Shown here: piece by piece, positions 15,864 through 23,980 of the stretch
Layout of the letters: each line of letters begins with the position of its first letter
Position numbering within the stretch: the first letter of the stretch is position 1
Assembly (NCBI GenBank): GCA_012513645.1
Contig: JAAZBU010000018.1
Location: 1 to 48,256 of the forward strand
Length of the DNA: 48,256 nt
Direction of reading: 5' to 3'
From: Clostridiales bacterium
GTDB lineage: Bacteria > Bacillota > Clostridia > Christensenellales > Aristaeellaceae
Translations under genes and position numbers: made by a program
The notes under the pieces: model-generated
What the model saw: the letters and a program-made list of their open reading frames with translations, nothing else
Databases searched by the model: none
What the model was told of the DNA's origin: nothing

Positions 15864-16583
15864 GTGGCGAAATACAAACAGTCCAAATCCCCTGTGAAGG
15901 GGTGGATATATGGCTTCATCGCGGCAGGCCTGACCAGCCTTGGCTATGCGGCGATTTTTCCGCTGCACAGGTGGCCGCACTACCTGCTGATGGCCGCGGC
16001 CGCCCTGCTGGTGGGCCGTGTGGCGCAGATCATGGGGTCGGGGCTGGATACCTCGCAAAAGGCCCCCTCCATGGATGAGCTGCCCCTGACGGGCGATGAG
16101 CAGGTGGACCGCCTGGTCAAGCGCGGGCAGGAGATCATCGGACAGATCAAGGCCGAGAATGACCTGATCCCCGACCCCGAGGTATCGCGCAAGATTGACG
16201 AGATCGAAAGCGTATCCAACAAGATATTCCGCACGGTGATCGAGCAGCCCGGCAAGGCGCCGCAGATCCGCCGCTTTATGGATTATTATCTGCCCACCAC
16301 CCTCAAGATGCTGACCGGCTATCGCAAGATGGATGAGCGCCGCCTGCAGGGGTCGGAAGCAGTGGCCGTCAAGCAGAAGATCGAGTCGGCGCTGGATGTG
16401 GTGGTAGGCGCCTTTCGCAAGCAGCTCAACACCCTGTATCAGAATGATATCCTCGATATCTCCACCGATATCGATGTATTGGAAACCATGCTCAAACAGG
16501 ATAGCCTGACCGGACAGCAGTTCACCATGAACCGGACCGCCACCGGCGGCCAGGCTCAGGCCCAGGCACAGAAGGAGGAATAA
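15864..16583 (+). CDS. XpaC family protein (5-bromo-4-chloroindolyl phosphate hydrolysis family)
   Basis: A 239-residue protein with two N-terminal hydrophobic stretches (about 13-30 and 38-57) and a helical cytoplasmic part containing the family core VSNKIFRTVIEQPGKAPQIRRFMDYYLPTTLKML. XpaC was named for a phosphatase phenotype; members usually sit next to TelA, as here, and the real activity is unclear. GTG 15864 is the start: GGGAGG is seven bases upstream, while the ATG at 15857 is in another frame. The next gene starts two bases after its stop. Confidence 0.88.
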   Translation: MAKYKQSKSPVKGWIYGFIAAGLTSLGYAAIFPLHRWPHYLLMAAAALLVGRVAQIMGSGLDTSQKAPSMDELPLTGDEQVDRLVKRGQEIIGQIKAENDLIPDPEVSRKIDEIESVSNKIFRTVIEQPGKAPQIRRFMDYYLPTTLKMLTGYRKMDERRLQGSEAVAVKQKIESALDVVVGAFRKQLNTLYQNDILDISTDIDVLETMLKQDSLTGQQFTMNRTATGGQAQAQAQKEE

Positions 16584-16585
16584 CC

Positions 16586-17830
16586 ATGTCAGAACATAAG
16601 GACATCCCCCAGGCCACCGAAAATCAGGACACCCAGGAGCGCCTGCGCGCCATGGCCGAGGCCCAGCTGGAGCCCGTGCCCGTGCTCACGCTGACCCCCA
16701 GCGCCGGCGACAAGCTGCAAATGGAAAAGGTGATCGACCAGCTGGAGGGTACCAAGGTCAACGAGCCGGTCGCCCCCGATGTGCAGGCGGCCATCGCCAA
16801 GCAACTGGACAGCAGCCTGACGGAGGAGGAGCGCAAGACGGTTGACGCCTTCTCCCGGCAGATAGATATCAGCAACCCGCAGCACGTCATGCTGTATGGC
16901 GCCGACGCGCAGAAGAAGGTGTCCGACTTTGCCGACACCGTGCTGGCCGACGTAAAAAACAAGGATTCCGGCAGCGTGGGCGACATGATGACCAAGCTGA
17001 TCGGCGAGCTGAAGAGCTTTGAGAGCAGCACGGAAAAGCCCAAGGGCATCCGCGGCTGGTTTTTCAGCGCGGAAAAGTATGTCGCGCAGATCCGCGCGCG
17101 CTACGACTCGGTGGCGCAGAATGTAGAGAACATCGCAGGCACGCTGGAAAACCACCAGGTGCAGCTGCTTAAGGATGTGTCCATGCTCAACCACCTGTAC
17201 GACATGAACATCCAGTACTTCCGCGAGCTGACCATGTACATCCTGGCCGGCGAGAAGCGGCTGGAGGCCTTCCGCGCCAAGGAAGTGGCCGAGGCCAAGC
17301 AGCATGCCCAGCAGACCGGCGACGCCATGGATGCCCAGAAGGCCAGCGACCTGGATGCGGCGGCCGACCGGTTTGAAAAAAAGCTGCACGACCTCAAGCT
17401 CACCCGCCAGATCTCCATGCAGATGGCACCGCAGATCCGCCTGCTGCAAAACAACAACGCTTTGCTGATCGAGCGCATTCAGTCCACGCTGGTCAACACC
17501 TTGCCGCTGTGGAAAAACCAGATGGTGCTGGCCATCGGCATGGAGCACAGCCGCGCCGCCATGCAGGCTCAGCGCGCCGTGACCGACATGACCAACGAGC
17601 TGCTCAAAAAGAACGCCGAGAGCCTCAAAATGGGCACGGTAGAGACCGCCAAGGAGGCCGAGCGCGGCATCATCGACATCGAAACGCTCGTGCAGACCAA
17701 CCAGAGCCTGATTGACACCATGAACGAGGTGGTGCGCATTCAGGATGAGGGCCGAAAGAAGCGCCGCGAGGCCGAGCAGGTGCTCGCCCGCATGGAGAAC
17801 GAACTCAAGAACCGCCTGATCAACGGCTGA
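16586..17830 (+). CDS. Toxic anion resistance protein, TelA family
   Basis: A 414-residue soluble helical protein of the TelA/KlaA type (PF05816). Typical stretches are seen: GIRGWFFSAEKYVAQIRARYDSV, LLKDVSMLNHLYDMN, RQISMQMAPQIRLLQNNN and TLPLWKNQMVLAIG. The family is linked to tellurite and colicin resistance and to membrane-stress gene sets, with the mechanism unknown. AGAAGGAGG in the end of xpaC precedes its ATG. It is the core of a six-gene run with XpaC, a LemA-like protein and a TPM protein, the usual clostridial setting. Confidence 0.92.
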   Translation: MSEHKDIPQATENQDTQERLRAMAEAQLEPVPVLTLTPSAGDKLQMEKVIDQLEGTKVNEPVAPDVQAAIAKQLDSSLTEEERKTVDAFSRQIDISNPQHVMLYGADAQKKVSDFADTVLADVKNKDSGSVGDMMTKLIGELKSFESSTEKPKGIRGWFFSAEKYVAQIRARYDSVAQNVENIAGTLENHQVQLLKDVSMLNHLYDMNIQYFRELTMYILAGEKRLEAFRAKEVAEAKQHAQQTGDAMDAQKASDLDAAADRFEKKLHDLKLTRQISMQMAPQIRLLQNNNALLIERIQSTLVNTLPLWKNQMVLAIGMEHSRAAMQAQRAVTDMTNELLKKNAESLKMGTVETAKEAERGIIDIETLVQTNQSLIDTMNEVVRIQDEGRKKRREAEQVLARMENELKNRLING

Positions 17831-17843
17831 GCCGGGAGGTAGC

Positions 17844-18401
17844 ATGCACAAGCGCTCTACGGCCGTGTTGGCCTTTGTGCTGATGATTGCCCTGATAGGC
17901 GCCTCGCTGCTGTGGGGCGCCTACAAGGGCTGGTCCGCCGAGCGCCGGCAGGTGGAGACCAGCATGGGCACGCTGGAGGAGGTGCTGTCCGCCCGCCGGG
18001 AGGTGGGGGCCAACATCCTTACCGTGGCCCGCCGGCATCTGCCGGCCAGCGACCCGCTGCTGGTGTCCGTGCAGGCGGCGCTGACCGATCTGAACCAAAG
18101 CAGCGCCCTCACCCGGCGCGCCCAGGCCAACGAAACCCTGCAGGCCGGCATGAAAAACCTGCTGGACGAGCTGCGGCAGCTGCCCAGCCTCTCGGCCGAT
18201 GAGCGCGACAGCATGTACGTCAACCAGCTGCTGCCCCAGGCCCTGGAGCAGAGCGCCCGCATGACCGAGCAGGCCGAGTACAACCTGCAGGCCGAGCGCT
18301 TCAACCGCAGCTTTGACACCAGCTTTTCGGGCCGCCTGGCCCGCCTGCTTGGGGTGGAGCGCGCCGAACAGTTTACGCCGCCGGAGGGGAGCACGCCATG
18401 A
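17844..18401 (+). CDS. LemA-like membrane protein
   Basis: A 185-residue protein with one N-terminal helix (LAFVLMIALIGASLLWGAY) and an outward helical bundle. The pattern EYNLQAERFNRS near the end, followed by GRLARLLGVERAEQF, matches the LemA C-terminal pattern YN..V..FN...fP....a...gf.....F, although the phenylalanine-proline is replaced. LemA proteins are commonly paired with TPM proteins, as here. GGGAGGT precedes ATG 17844; the stop overlaps the TPM start (ATGA). Weaker similarity than a typical LemA, hence moderate confidence. Confidence 0.72.
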   Translation: MHKRSTAVLAFVLMIALIGASLLWGAYKGWSAERRQVETSMGTLEEVLSARREVGANILTVARRHLPASDPLLVSVQAALTDLNQSSALTRRAQANETLQAGMKNLLDELRQLPSLSADERDSMYVNQLLPQALEQSARMTEQAEYNLQAERFNRSFDTSFSGRLARLLGVERAEQFTPPEGSTP

Positions 18402-19195
18402 AAAAGCTAAGCATACTGCTGTGCCTGCTGATGGTGCTTGCCATGACGGCGATGGCCGAGCCTGCCGCCTCCCCCATCCATGATGGGGCGGCCGTCCTGC
18501 AGCCGGCTACGCTGGCCGATGCCCGCACACTGGCCGACCGGGTATGGGCCGCCACCGGCCTGCGCCTGGCGGTTGAGCTGCGCCACTTCCTGGGCGGGGC
18601 GGACCCTGCCGCCTACGCGCAGCGCTTGCTGGCCCAACAGGAGGACAGCGCGGATACCTTGCTGCTGCTGGTCGTCGTGGGGGAGGAGGCCTATGCCGCC
18701 GCGTCCGGTGCTACGGCCGAGCGCACCCTCAGCCGGGAGGCGCGGGACACGCTGCTGTCGCGCAGCTTTCGCCCTGCCTTTCAGGGGCGGGATTATGACG
18801 GCGCGGTCGCCGGCTTCCTGCTGGGCACGGCCCGGCAGTTAGAGGCATCGACCGGCGCCGATATCGACCTGGATGGCCTGTTTGGCCGCAGCCAGTCACA
18901 GCCCCTGCCCTCCGCGGCACCTACGCCCGCTTCCGGCACCCACAAAAGGATTCAGCTGCCCAACCTCAATGACATTCTGGGCGAGCCCATCTCGCCCACC
19001 CGCGATCCTGGCAGCGCGCGCCGCCAGCACGAGCAGGAGGACCGCGGCCTGAGCATTGGCAGCATCATCGCCATTGGCTTTGTGCTGTCGATGGTCTTTG
19101 GCGGCAAAAAGGGCAAGCGCGGCTGCGGGTGCGGCCCCCTGGGCTGGATCTTCGGCGTGTTTGGCCTGTCCAAGTTTTTCGGCTGGAGGAGATAG
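18398..19195 (+). CDS. TPM domain protein, exported and membrane-anchored
   Basis: A 265-residue protein with a signal peptide (MKKLSILLCLLMVLAMTAMA), a TPM domain at about 24-150 (IHDGAAVLQPATLADARTLADRV, then DTLLLLVVVGEE), a Ser/Pro linker, one transmembrane helix at about 222-238 and a Gly/Cys-rich end (GKRGCGCGPLGW). TPM domains have been reported as acid phosphatases in some proteins and as assembly factors in others; the activity here is unknown. It overlaps the LemA-like gene by four bases and is two bases from the next gene. Confidence 0.85.
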   Translation: MKKLSILLCLLMVLAMTAMAEPAASPIHDGAAVLQPATLADARTLADRVWAATGLRLAVELRHFLGGADPAAYAQRLLAQQEDSADTLLLLVVVGEEAYAAASGATAERTLSREARDTLLSRSFRPAFQGRDYDGAVAGFLLGTARQLEASTGADIDLDGLFGRSQSQPLPSAAPTPASGTHKRIQLPNLNDILGEPISPTRDPGSARRQHEQEDRGLSIGSIIAIGFVLSMVFGGKKGKRGCGCGPLGWIFGVFGLSKFFGWRR

Positions 19196-19197
19196 GC

Positions 19198-20505
19198 GTG
19201 CGGCTGCTGCTGATCAGCCTGGACGCTGCCTTTGAAGAAGACGCTGCCTTTTTGCTGTCGCTGCCCAACCTGGGCGCGCTGGCAGATCGGGGCGTCTTTT
19301 GCCAGCGCGTGCAGACCATCTACCCCAGCCTGACCTACCCGGTGCACACCACGCTGCTGACCGGCTGCTACCCGGACAAGCACGGCATCGGGCACAATGA
19401 GAAGTTCGTGCCCAGACTGCCCCCCGAAAAGCGGCCCTGGCATTGGGACGCGGAGGAGATTCAGGCGGAAACGCTGCATCAGGCGGCCTGGCGCGCGGGG
19501 CGTGAGGTGGCCTCCATCCTGTGGCCGGTCAGCGGGCATAACCGGGCCATCCGATACAACTTTCCCGAGGTGCATGCCTTGCCCGGGGAAAATCAGACCG
19601 CCAAGGTGCTGCGCTACGGCAGCTTCTGGTGGCTGCTGCGCAGCGAACTGAAATATGGGCGGACGCGGCCAAGCATCAAGCAGCCGCACCTGGACCGCTT
19701 TGCCGCGCTGCTGGCGCAAAAGCTCATTGAAAAGCAATACAACCCCCACCCGCCGGCCGGCAGGGCTACCTCGGTGGCCCCCAGCCCCAGGCAGCAGCGC
19801 ATGCACATGCCCGATGTGATCACCCTGCACCTGACGGACCTGGACGTGGTGCGCCATGAGCAGGGCACGCATACCCAGGAGAGCCGCGCGGCGCTGGTGC
19901 GCATGGATCAGCATGTGGGCCATCTGCTGCGCGCGCTGGAGGAGGCGGGGGTGTTGGACGATACGGTAGTGGCCGTGGTAAGCGACCATGGCCAGGCCGA
20001 TGTGAGCCGTGTGGTGGCGCTGGACGCGTGGCTGCGTGCCCAGGGCCTGCCCGCCCGCGCGCAGACCATGGGCTTTGGCGCGTACATCCGCTGCGAGCGC
20101 GGGGACTATCACGCCGTCAGCGAGGCGCTGCTTGCCCATCAGGAGGAGCTGCGCATCCGGCAGGTGTACACCCGCCGCCAGCTGCGCCAGATGCACGCGC
20201 CTGTGGATGTGCAGCTGGCCGTGGAGGCGCAGGAGGGCGTGGAGTATGTGGACGACCTGGAGGCCGCGCCCCACCGGGCGACCCATGGCTTTGGCCCGGA
20301 CCACCCGGCGGCCCAATGCCTGCTGTGGATGGCGGGCCCGCCCTTTTTGCAGGGCGCCAGGCTTCGCTCGGCCCATATGGTGGATATCGCGCCCACCTTG
20401 GCCCACGCCGTCCGGCTGGAGTTGCCCCAGGCCCAGGGCCGCATACTGTACGAGGCCTTTCAAGGCGAGATGGAGGGAATACCATGGCCAAACAAGCCGC
20501 TGTAA
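19198..20505 (+). CDS. Type I phosphodiesterase/nucleotide pyrophosphatase family protein
   Basis: A 435-residue alkaline-phosphatase-superfamily enzyme (PF01663-like). Metal and catalytic positions are visible: D9 in LISLDA, the nucleophile threonine region YPSLTYPVHTTLLTG (about 42-56), PDKHGIGHN, VVSDHGQ, and a late GFGPDHPAAQ histidine. Relatives cleave nucleotide or lipid phosphodiesters. No signal peptide is seen, so the enzyme is probably cytoplasmic. GTG 19198 is the start, with GGAGGAGA six bases before it; the track's ATG lies inside the TPM gene. It overlaps the next gene by 22 bases. Confidence 0.87.
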   Translation: MRLLLISLDAAFEEDAAFLLSLPNLGALADRGVFCQRVQTIYPSLTYPVHTTLLTGCYPDKHGIGHNEKFVPRLPPEKRPWHWDAEEIQAETLHQAAWRAGREVASILWPVSGHNRAIRYNFPEVHALPGENQTAKVLRYGSFWWLLRSELKYGRTRPSIKQPHLDRFAALLAQKLIEKQYNPHPPAGRATSVAPSPRQQRMHMPDVITLHLTDLDVVRHEQGTHTQESRAALVRMDQHVGHLLRALEEAGVLDDTVVAVVSDHGQADVSRVVALDAWLRAQGLPARAQTMGFGAYIRCERGDYHAVSEALLAHQEELRIRQVYTRRQLRQMHAPVDVQLAVEAQEGVEYVDDLEAAPHRATHGFGPDHPAAQCLLWMAGPPFLQGARLRSAHMVDIAPTLAHAVRLELPQAQGRILYEAFQGEMEGIPWPNKPL

Positions 20506-21374
20506 CGTTCTTTCACCAGTCCGGCTTTACGGTGGCGGTCGGCAAGACGCTGCTGATTTTCAGCTATTGGCAGGCCGGTGAGGACAAAATTCCCGAAAGC
20601 CATCGCCTCAGCGACCGCGATTTCAAGGGGTTTAACAACATCGTGGTCTTTGTGCCCCGCAACTCGGCGGAGCATCACGACCCGGTGATCTATACATGGA
20701 AAAAATCCTTCCCCATCACCTATGTGGTGTCGGCCGACGCCAAGGACGCCGTGCCCGATGATGTCACCGCGCGCTTCATCCGCGAGGGGGAGAGCCTGTC
20801 GGTGGCCAATGTCCGGGTATCGGCCTTTGGCTCGACCGATGCGGGCGTATCGCTGCTGGTCAAGACCGGCGGCCTGCATATCTTCCACGCCGGCGACCTC
20901 AACCTGTGGCACTGGCGGGAGGAAAATACCCTGCGCGAGATCACACGCGCGGAGGATGAGTTCTATCGCGTGGTGGCCTCCCTGCCCAACGAAAAGCTGG
21001 ATATCTGCATGTTTCCGGTGGACCCCAACCTGGGCGGCTTCTACGATGCCGGAGCCAACCACTTCATCATGGCCAGAAAGCCCAGCGTATTCTTCCCCAT
21101 GCACTGGGGCAGCCGCACCGAAATCGCCGAGGACTATGCCCGCCGCATGCATACCGCGCACACCACCGTGCACGCCCTGACCGAGCCGCGGGAGACCGCT
21201 GTGATCGACTTCTCGGTCAAGCCGCCGCTGATTCGCGATACGCTGGCCGAGCGCAAGGTCTTCGGCCGCGGCGTGCTGCCGCAGGAAATCAACGTAGACC
21301 TCAACGTCTACATATCTTCCGACGATCCCTTTTCCGAGACGGATTTGCCCGTTGATCTGCCGGGGCAGGAGTAG
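20484..21374 (+). CDS. Metallo-beta-lactamase-fold protein with degenerate metal site
   Basis: A 296-residue protein matching the fold of a clostridial MBL hydrolase family: HIFHAGDLNLWHW (metal Asp) and FPMHWGS (late His) are intact. The first ligand motif, normally H.H.DH in a VFVSH-like context, reads VFVPRNSAEHHDP, so two histidines and the aspartate are gone. ATG 20484 with GGAGGG upstream is the start; the track frame begins 152 codons earlier in an antisense-like extension. It is the last gene of the operon, and the stop is directly followed by the 156-bp repeat. A changed or lost hydrolase activity is inferred. Confidence 0.82.
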   Translation: MAKQAAVTFFHQSGFTVAVGKTLLIFSYWQAGEDKIPESHRLSDRDFKGFNNIVVFVPRNSAEHHDPVIYTWKKSFPITYVVSADAKDAVPDDVTARFIREGESLSVANVRVSAFGSTDAGVSLLVKTGGLHIFHAGDLNLWHWREENTLREITRAEDEFYRVVASLPNEKLDICMFPVDPNLGGFYDAGANHFIMARKPSVFFPMHWGSRTEIAEDYARRMHTAHTTVHALTEPRETAVIDFSVKPPLIRDTLAERKVFGRGVLPQEINVDLNVYISSDDPFSETDLPVDLPGQE

Positions 21375-21530
21375 TACCAAACGCAAACCTTCATGCTTTG
21401 ATGGGCTTGTCTTTTTCCGCCTGCGCATTGCCTCTCTCGGTCAGTGTAGCGCCGCTACGCTTCCCTCATTCAGCTTCACGCAGCCGAAAAAATCTCAAGC
21501 CCATCCTTGCATGAACGTTTTCGTTTTGTA
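21375..21530 (+). repeat. 156-bp inverted-repeat element, copy A (MITE-like)
   Basis: It runs from TACCAAACG to CGTTTTGTA and begins at the base after the TAG of the MBL gene. The two ends are imperfect inverted repeats of about 35 bases (AAACCTTCATGC...GATGGGCTTG against AAACGTTCATGC...GATGGGCTTG read from the other side). The inside holds a stem AGTGTAG/CTACGCT and a second stem ending AGCCGA. A near-identical element of the same length lies in opposite orientation at 28342-28497. TA at both ends fits a Tc1/IS630-type target duplication. No ORF of its own. Confidence 0.85.
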
Positions 21531-21593
21531 CAAGCCTCCATCGATAGCCTTTTTCCTGACATTTTCTTCACATAACTCTCAACGATAGGTCCC

Positions 21594-21622
21594 TTCAATA
21601 AACGTGCAAATTGTGGTATAAT
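21594..21622 (+). promoter_or_regulatory. Predicted promoter of pcrA-ligA
   Basis: TTCAAT, 17 bases, TATAAT with TGG before it (extended -10), about 95 bases before the pcrA start. The remaining sequence from 21531 to 21718 shows no gene. Confidence 0.65.
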
Positions 21623-21718
21623 ATGGTTGTATAGCGCGCCTACCGCTAAGCCGGTTGGTGAAAAAAAGCGCAACGGATGCCGCGGCACAGCCGGCGGCAG
21701 GATACAAAGAGGGGACCC

Positions 21719-23977
21719 ATGAACTTAAACGACCTCAATCCCATGCAGCGCCAGGCTGCTGAGACCATTGAAGGGCCTTTGCTGATCATTGCCGGGGCCG
21801 GCAGCGGCAAAACGCGCACCATGACCTATCGCATCGCCCACCTGATGCAGCAGGGGGTGCCCGCATATGCCATCATGGCGCTCACCTTTACCAACAAAGC
21901 CGCCAAGGAGATGCTGTCCCGCGTGGACAAGCTGACGGGCAGCTCCGCCGGCGATGCCTGGATTGGCACCTTCCACTCCATCTGCGTGCGCATCCTGCGC
22001 CGCGATATCGAAAAGATCGGCTATCAGCGCAACTTTGTCATCTACGACGATGATGACCAGATGCGCGTCATCAAGGACCTGTATAAGCGCCTGGATATTG
22101 ACGACAAGCAGCTGCCCCCGCGGGAGCTGAAGTCCATCATCTCCGATGCGAAGAACCGCCTGCTGAGCGCGGATGAATGGTTTGCCCAGACGCGAAAGGA
22201 TTTTCGCTCGCAAAAGATACACGACCTGTTTTTAGCGTACGACCGCACCCTCAAGCAGGCCAACGCGCTGGATTTTGACGACCTGATCGCCAAGGCGCTG
22301 CAGCTGCTGGTGGATCATCCGCCCGTATTGCAGCACTACCAGCGCCGTTTCTCCCATGTACATGTGGATGAGTACCAGGATACCAACTTCGCCCAGTATT
22401 CTCTGGTCAAGCTGCTCACCCAGGAGAGCCAGAACCTATGCGTGGTGGGCGACGACGACCAGTCCATCTACGGCTGGCGCGGGGCGGACATCCGCAACAT
22501 CCTGGACTTTCAAAAGGACTACCCCCAGGCCAAGGTGATCAAGCTGGAGCAGAACTACCGCTCCACCGCCAACATTCTGGAGGCGGCCAACCAAGTCATC
22601 GCCAACAACGAGGGCCGCATGGAAAAGGCCCTGTGGACGGAGATTGGCGAAGGCGAGAAGATCAAGTTCTGCAGCGCAGGGGACGAGCACGAGGAGAGCG
22701 CCTGGGTGTGTGAGCGCATCCGCAGCCTGCATCAAAAGGGGCTGCCCTATGCGCAGATTGCCGTGCTGTACCGCATGCATGCCCAGAGCCGCGTGCCCGA
22801 AGAAATGCTCATGCGCGCCGGCATTCCGTACCGCATCTACGGCGGCACCCGCTTTTACGACCGGCGGGAGATCCGCGATGTGGTGGCCTACCTGCGGCTG
22901 CTGATTAATCCGCTGGATGAGGTGTCGCTCAAGCGCATCATCAACGTGCCCAAGCGTTCCATCGGCGATGCCACCATCGCCACGCTGGAGCAGCATGCCC
23001 ACGATCAGCAGATTCCCCTCTACACGGCGCTGACCGACCTGCCGGAGGCGCTGTCCTCCCGCCCGCGCAAGTGTGTCGGCGACTTTGTCGCCATGATGAA
23101 CAAAATGACCGCCATGCGCGAACAGATGAAGCTGACCGAGTTTGTGCAGTTTGTGCTGGAGGAAAGCGGCCTGCTCAAGCAGTACGAGGATACCAACGAC
23201 GAGGAGCTCATCACCCGGCGTGAAAACGTGATGGAGTTTGTGGGCGCGGTGCAGGACTTTGAGAACCTGGCCGAGGACGCGACGCTGGAAAGTTTCCTGG
23301 AGAATGTGGCGCTGGTGACCGACCTGGACATGCAGGAGAATGCGCCCCAGTACGTCACGCTGATGACGCTGCACTCCGCCAAGGGGCTGGAGTACGATGC
23401 CGTGTTCCTCATCGGGCTGGAGGAGGGGGTATTCCCAAGCCAGCGTTCCCTGCTGGACAAGGAGCGTATGGAGGAGGAGCGCCGCCTGTGCTACGTGGGC
23501 ATGACCCGCGCCCGCAAATACCTCAGCCTGTCGCTGGCCAAGCGGCGCACGCTGTTTAACCAGATTTCCTTCAACCCGCCCAGCCCGTTCATCGCCGAGA
23601 TCCCGGCCCACTTGCTGGCGGATGACTTTGGCAAGGCCATGCGCAGGCACTTTGGCGTCACCGAGGCGCCGCCCCTTGCCCAGCGCAGGCCCACGCAGCG
23701 CCAACCCAAGATCAGCTTTGGCATCCCGGGCATGGGGCAGGACCTGACGCAGATCCCCGGCGTGCGCAAGGGCTTCCTTAACACCGCCGCCCGGCTAAAG
23801 AAAAAGGCGCCCACGGTGTTCAACGCCGGCGATAAGGTGCTGCACAAAAAGTTCGGCGAGGGCCTGGTGCTGGATGTCAGCGGCACGGGCACGGACACGC
23901 GCATCAGCATCCGCTTTACCGCCTACGGCGAAAAGCAGTTTGCGGTGCATGTGGCCCCCATCGTCAAAATGGAGTAG
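21719..23977 (+). CDS. pcrA: ATP-dependent DNA helicase PcrA/UvrD
   Basis: A 752-residue superfamily-1A helicase. Motifs in order: Q-motif LNPMQRQAAE (5-14), Walker A GAGSGKT (26-32), TFTNKAAKEM, Walker B VDEYQDTN, QSIYGWRGADI, QNYRS, LMTLHSAKGLEYD, VGMTRARKYL. The C-terminal 90 residues carry the PcrA-type tail (VLHKKFGEGLVLDV). It unwinds DNA with 3'-5' polarity in repair and in clearing stalled complexes. The start at 21719 follows GAGGGG; the track adds 14 codons. The ligA gene begins three bases after its stop, the common Bacillota pcrA-ligA order. Confidence 0.96.
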   Translation: MNLNDLNPMQRQAAETIEGPLLIIAGAGSGKTRTMTYRIAHLMQQGVPAYAIMALTFTNKAAKEMLSRVDKLTGSSAGDAWIGTFHSICVRILRRDIEKIGYQRNFVIYDDDDQMRVIKDLYKRLDIDDKQLPPRELKSIISDAKNRLLSADEWFAQTRKDFRSQKIHDLFLAYDRTLKQANALDFDDLIAKALQLLVDHPPVLQHYQRRFSHVHVDEYQDTNFAQYSLVKLLTQESQNLCVVGDDDQSIYGWRGADIRNILDFQKDYPQAKVIKLEQNYRSTANILEAANQVIANNEGRMEKALWTEIGEGEKIKFCSAGDEHEESAWVCERIRSLHQKGLPYAQIAVLYRMHAQSRVPEEMLMRAGIPYRIYGGTRFYDRREIRDVVAYLRLLINPLDEVSLKRIINVPKRSIGDATIATLEQHAHDQQIPLYTALTDLPEALSSRPRKCVGDFVAMMNKMTAMREQMKLTEFVQFVLEESGLLKQYEDTNDEELITRRENVMEFVGAVQDFENLAEDATLESFLENVALVTDLDMQENAPQYVTLMTLHSAKGLEYDAVFLIGLEEGVFPSQRSLLDKERMEEERRLCYVGMTRARKYLSLSLAKRRTLFNQISFNPPSPFIAEIPAHLLADDFGKAMRRHFGVTEAPPLAQRRPTQRQPKISFGIPGMGQDLTQIPGVRKGFLNTAARLKKKAPTVFNAGDKVLHKKFGEGLVLDVSGTGTDTRISIRFTAYGEKQFAVHVAPIVKME

Positions 23978-23980
23978 CCG

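Noticed and set aside
16589-17851. 420-residue ORF antisense to telA
   Set aside because: Leu/His-rich shadow; TelA on the other strand is well supported by motifs and operon spacing.
18952-20463. 503-residue ORF on the minus strand
   Set aside because: It lies antisense to the TPM and phosphodiesterase genes, is full of Gln/His/Arg runs and has no domain pattern; it is a shadow of GC-rich codon usage.
20028-20483. N-terminal 152 codons of the 448-residue track ORF before the MBL protein
   Set aside because: It is Pro/Ala/Arg-rich and lies in another frame of the phosphodiesterase gene; the MBL fold begins at ATG 20484 with its own GGAGGG site.
22436-23704. 422-residue ORF antisense to pcrA
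   Set aside because: It is a shadow of the helicase frame without recognisable motifs.
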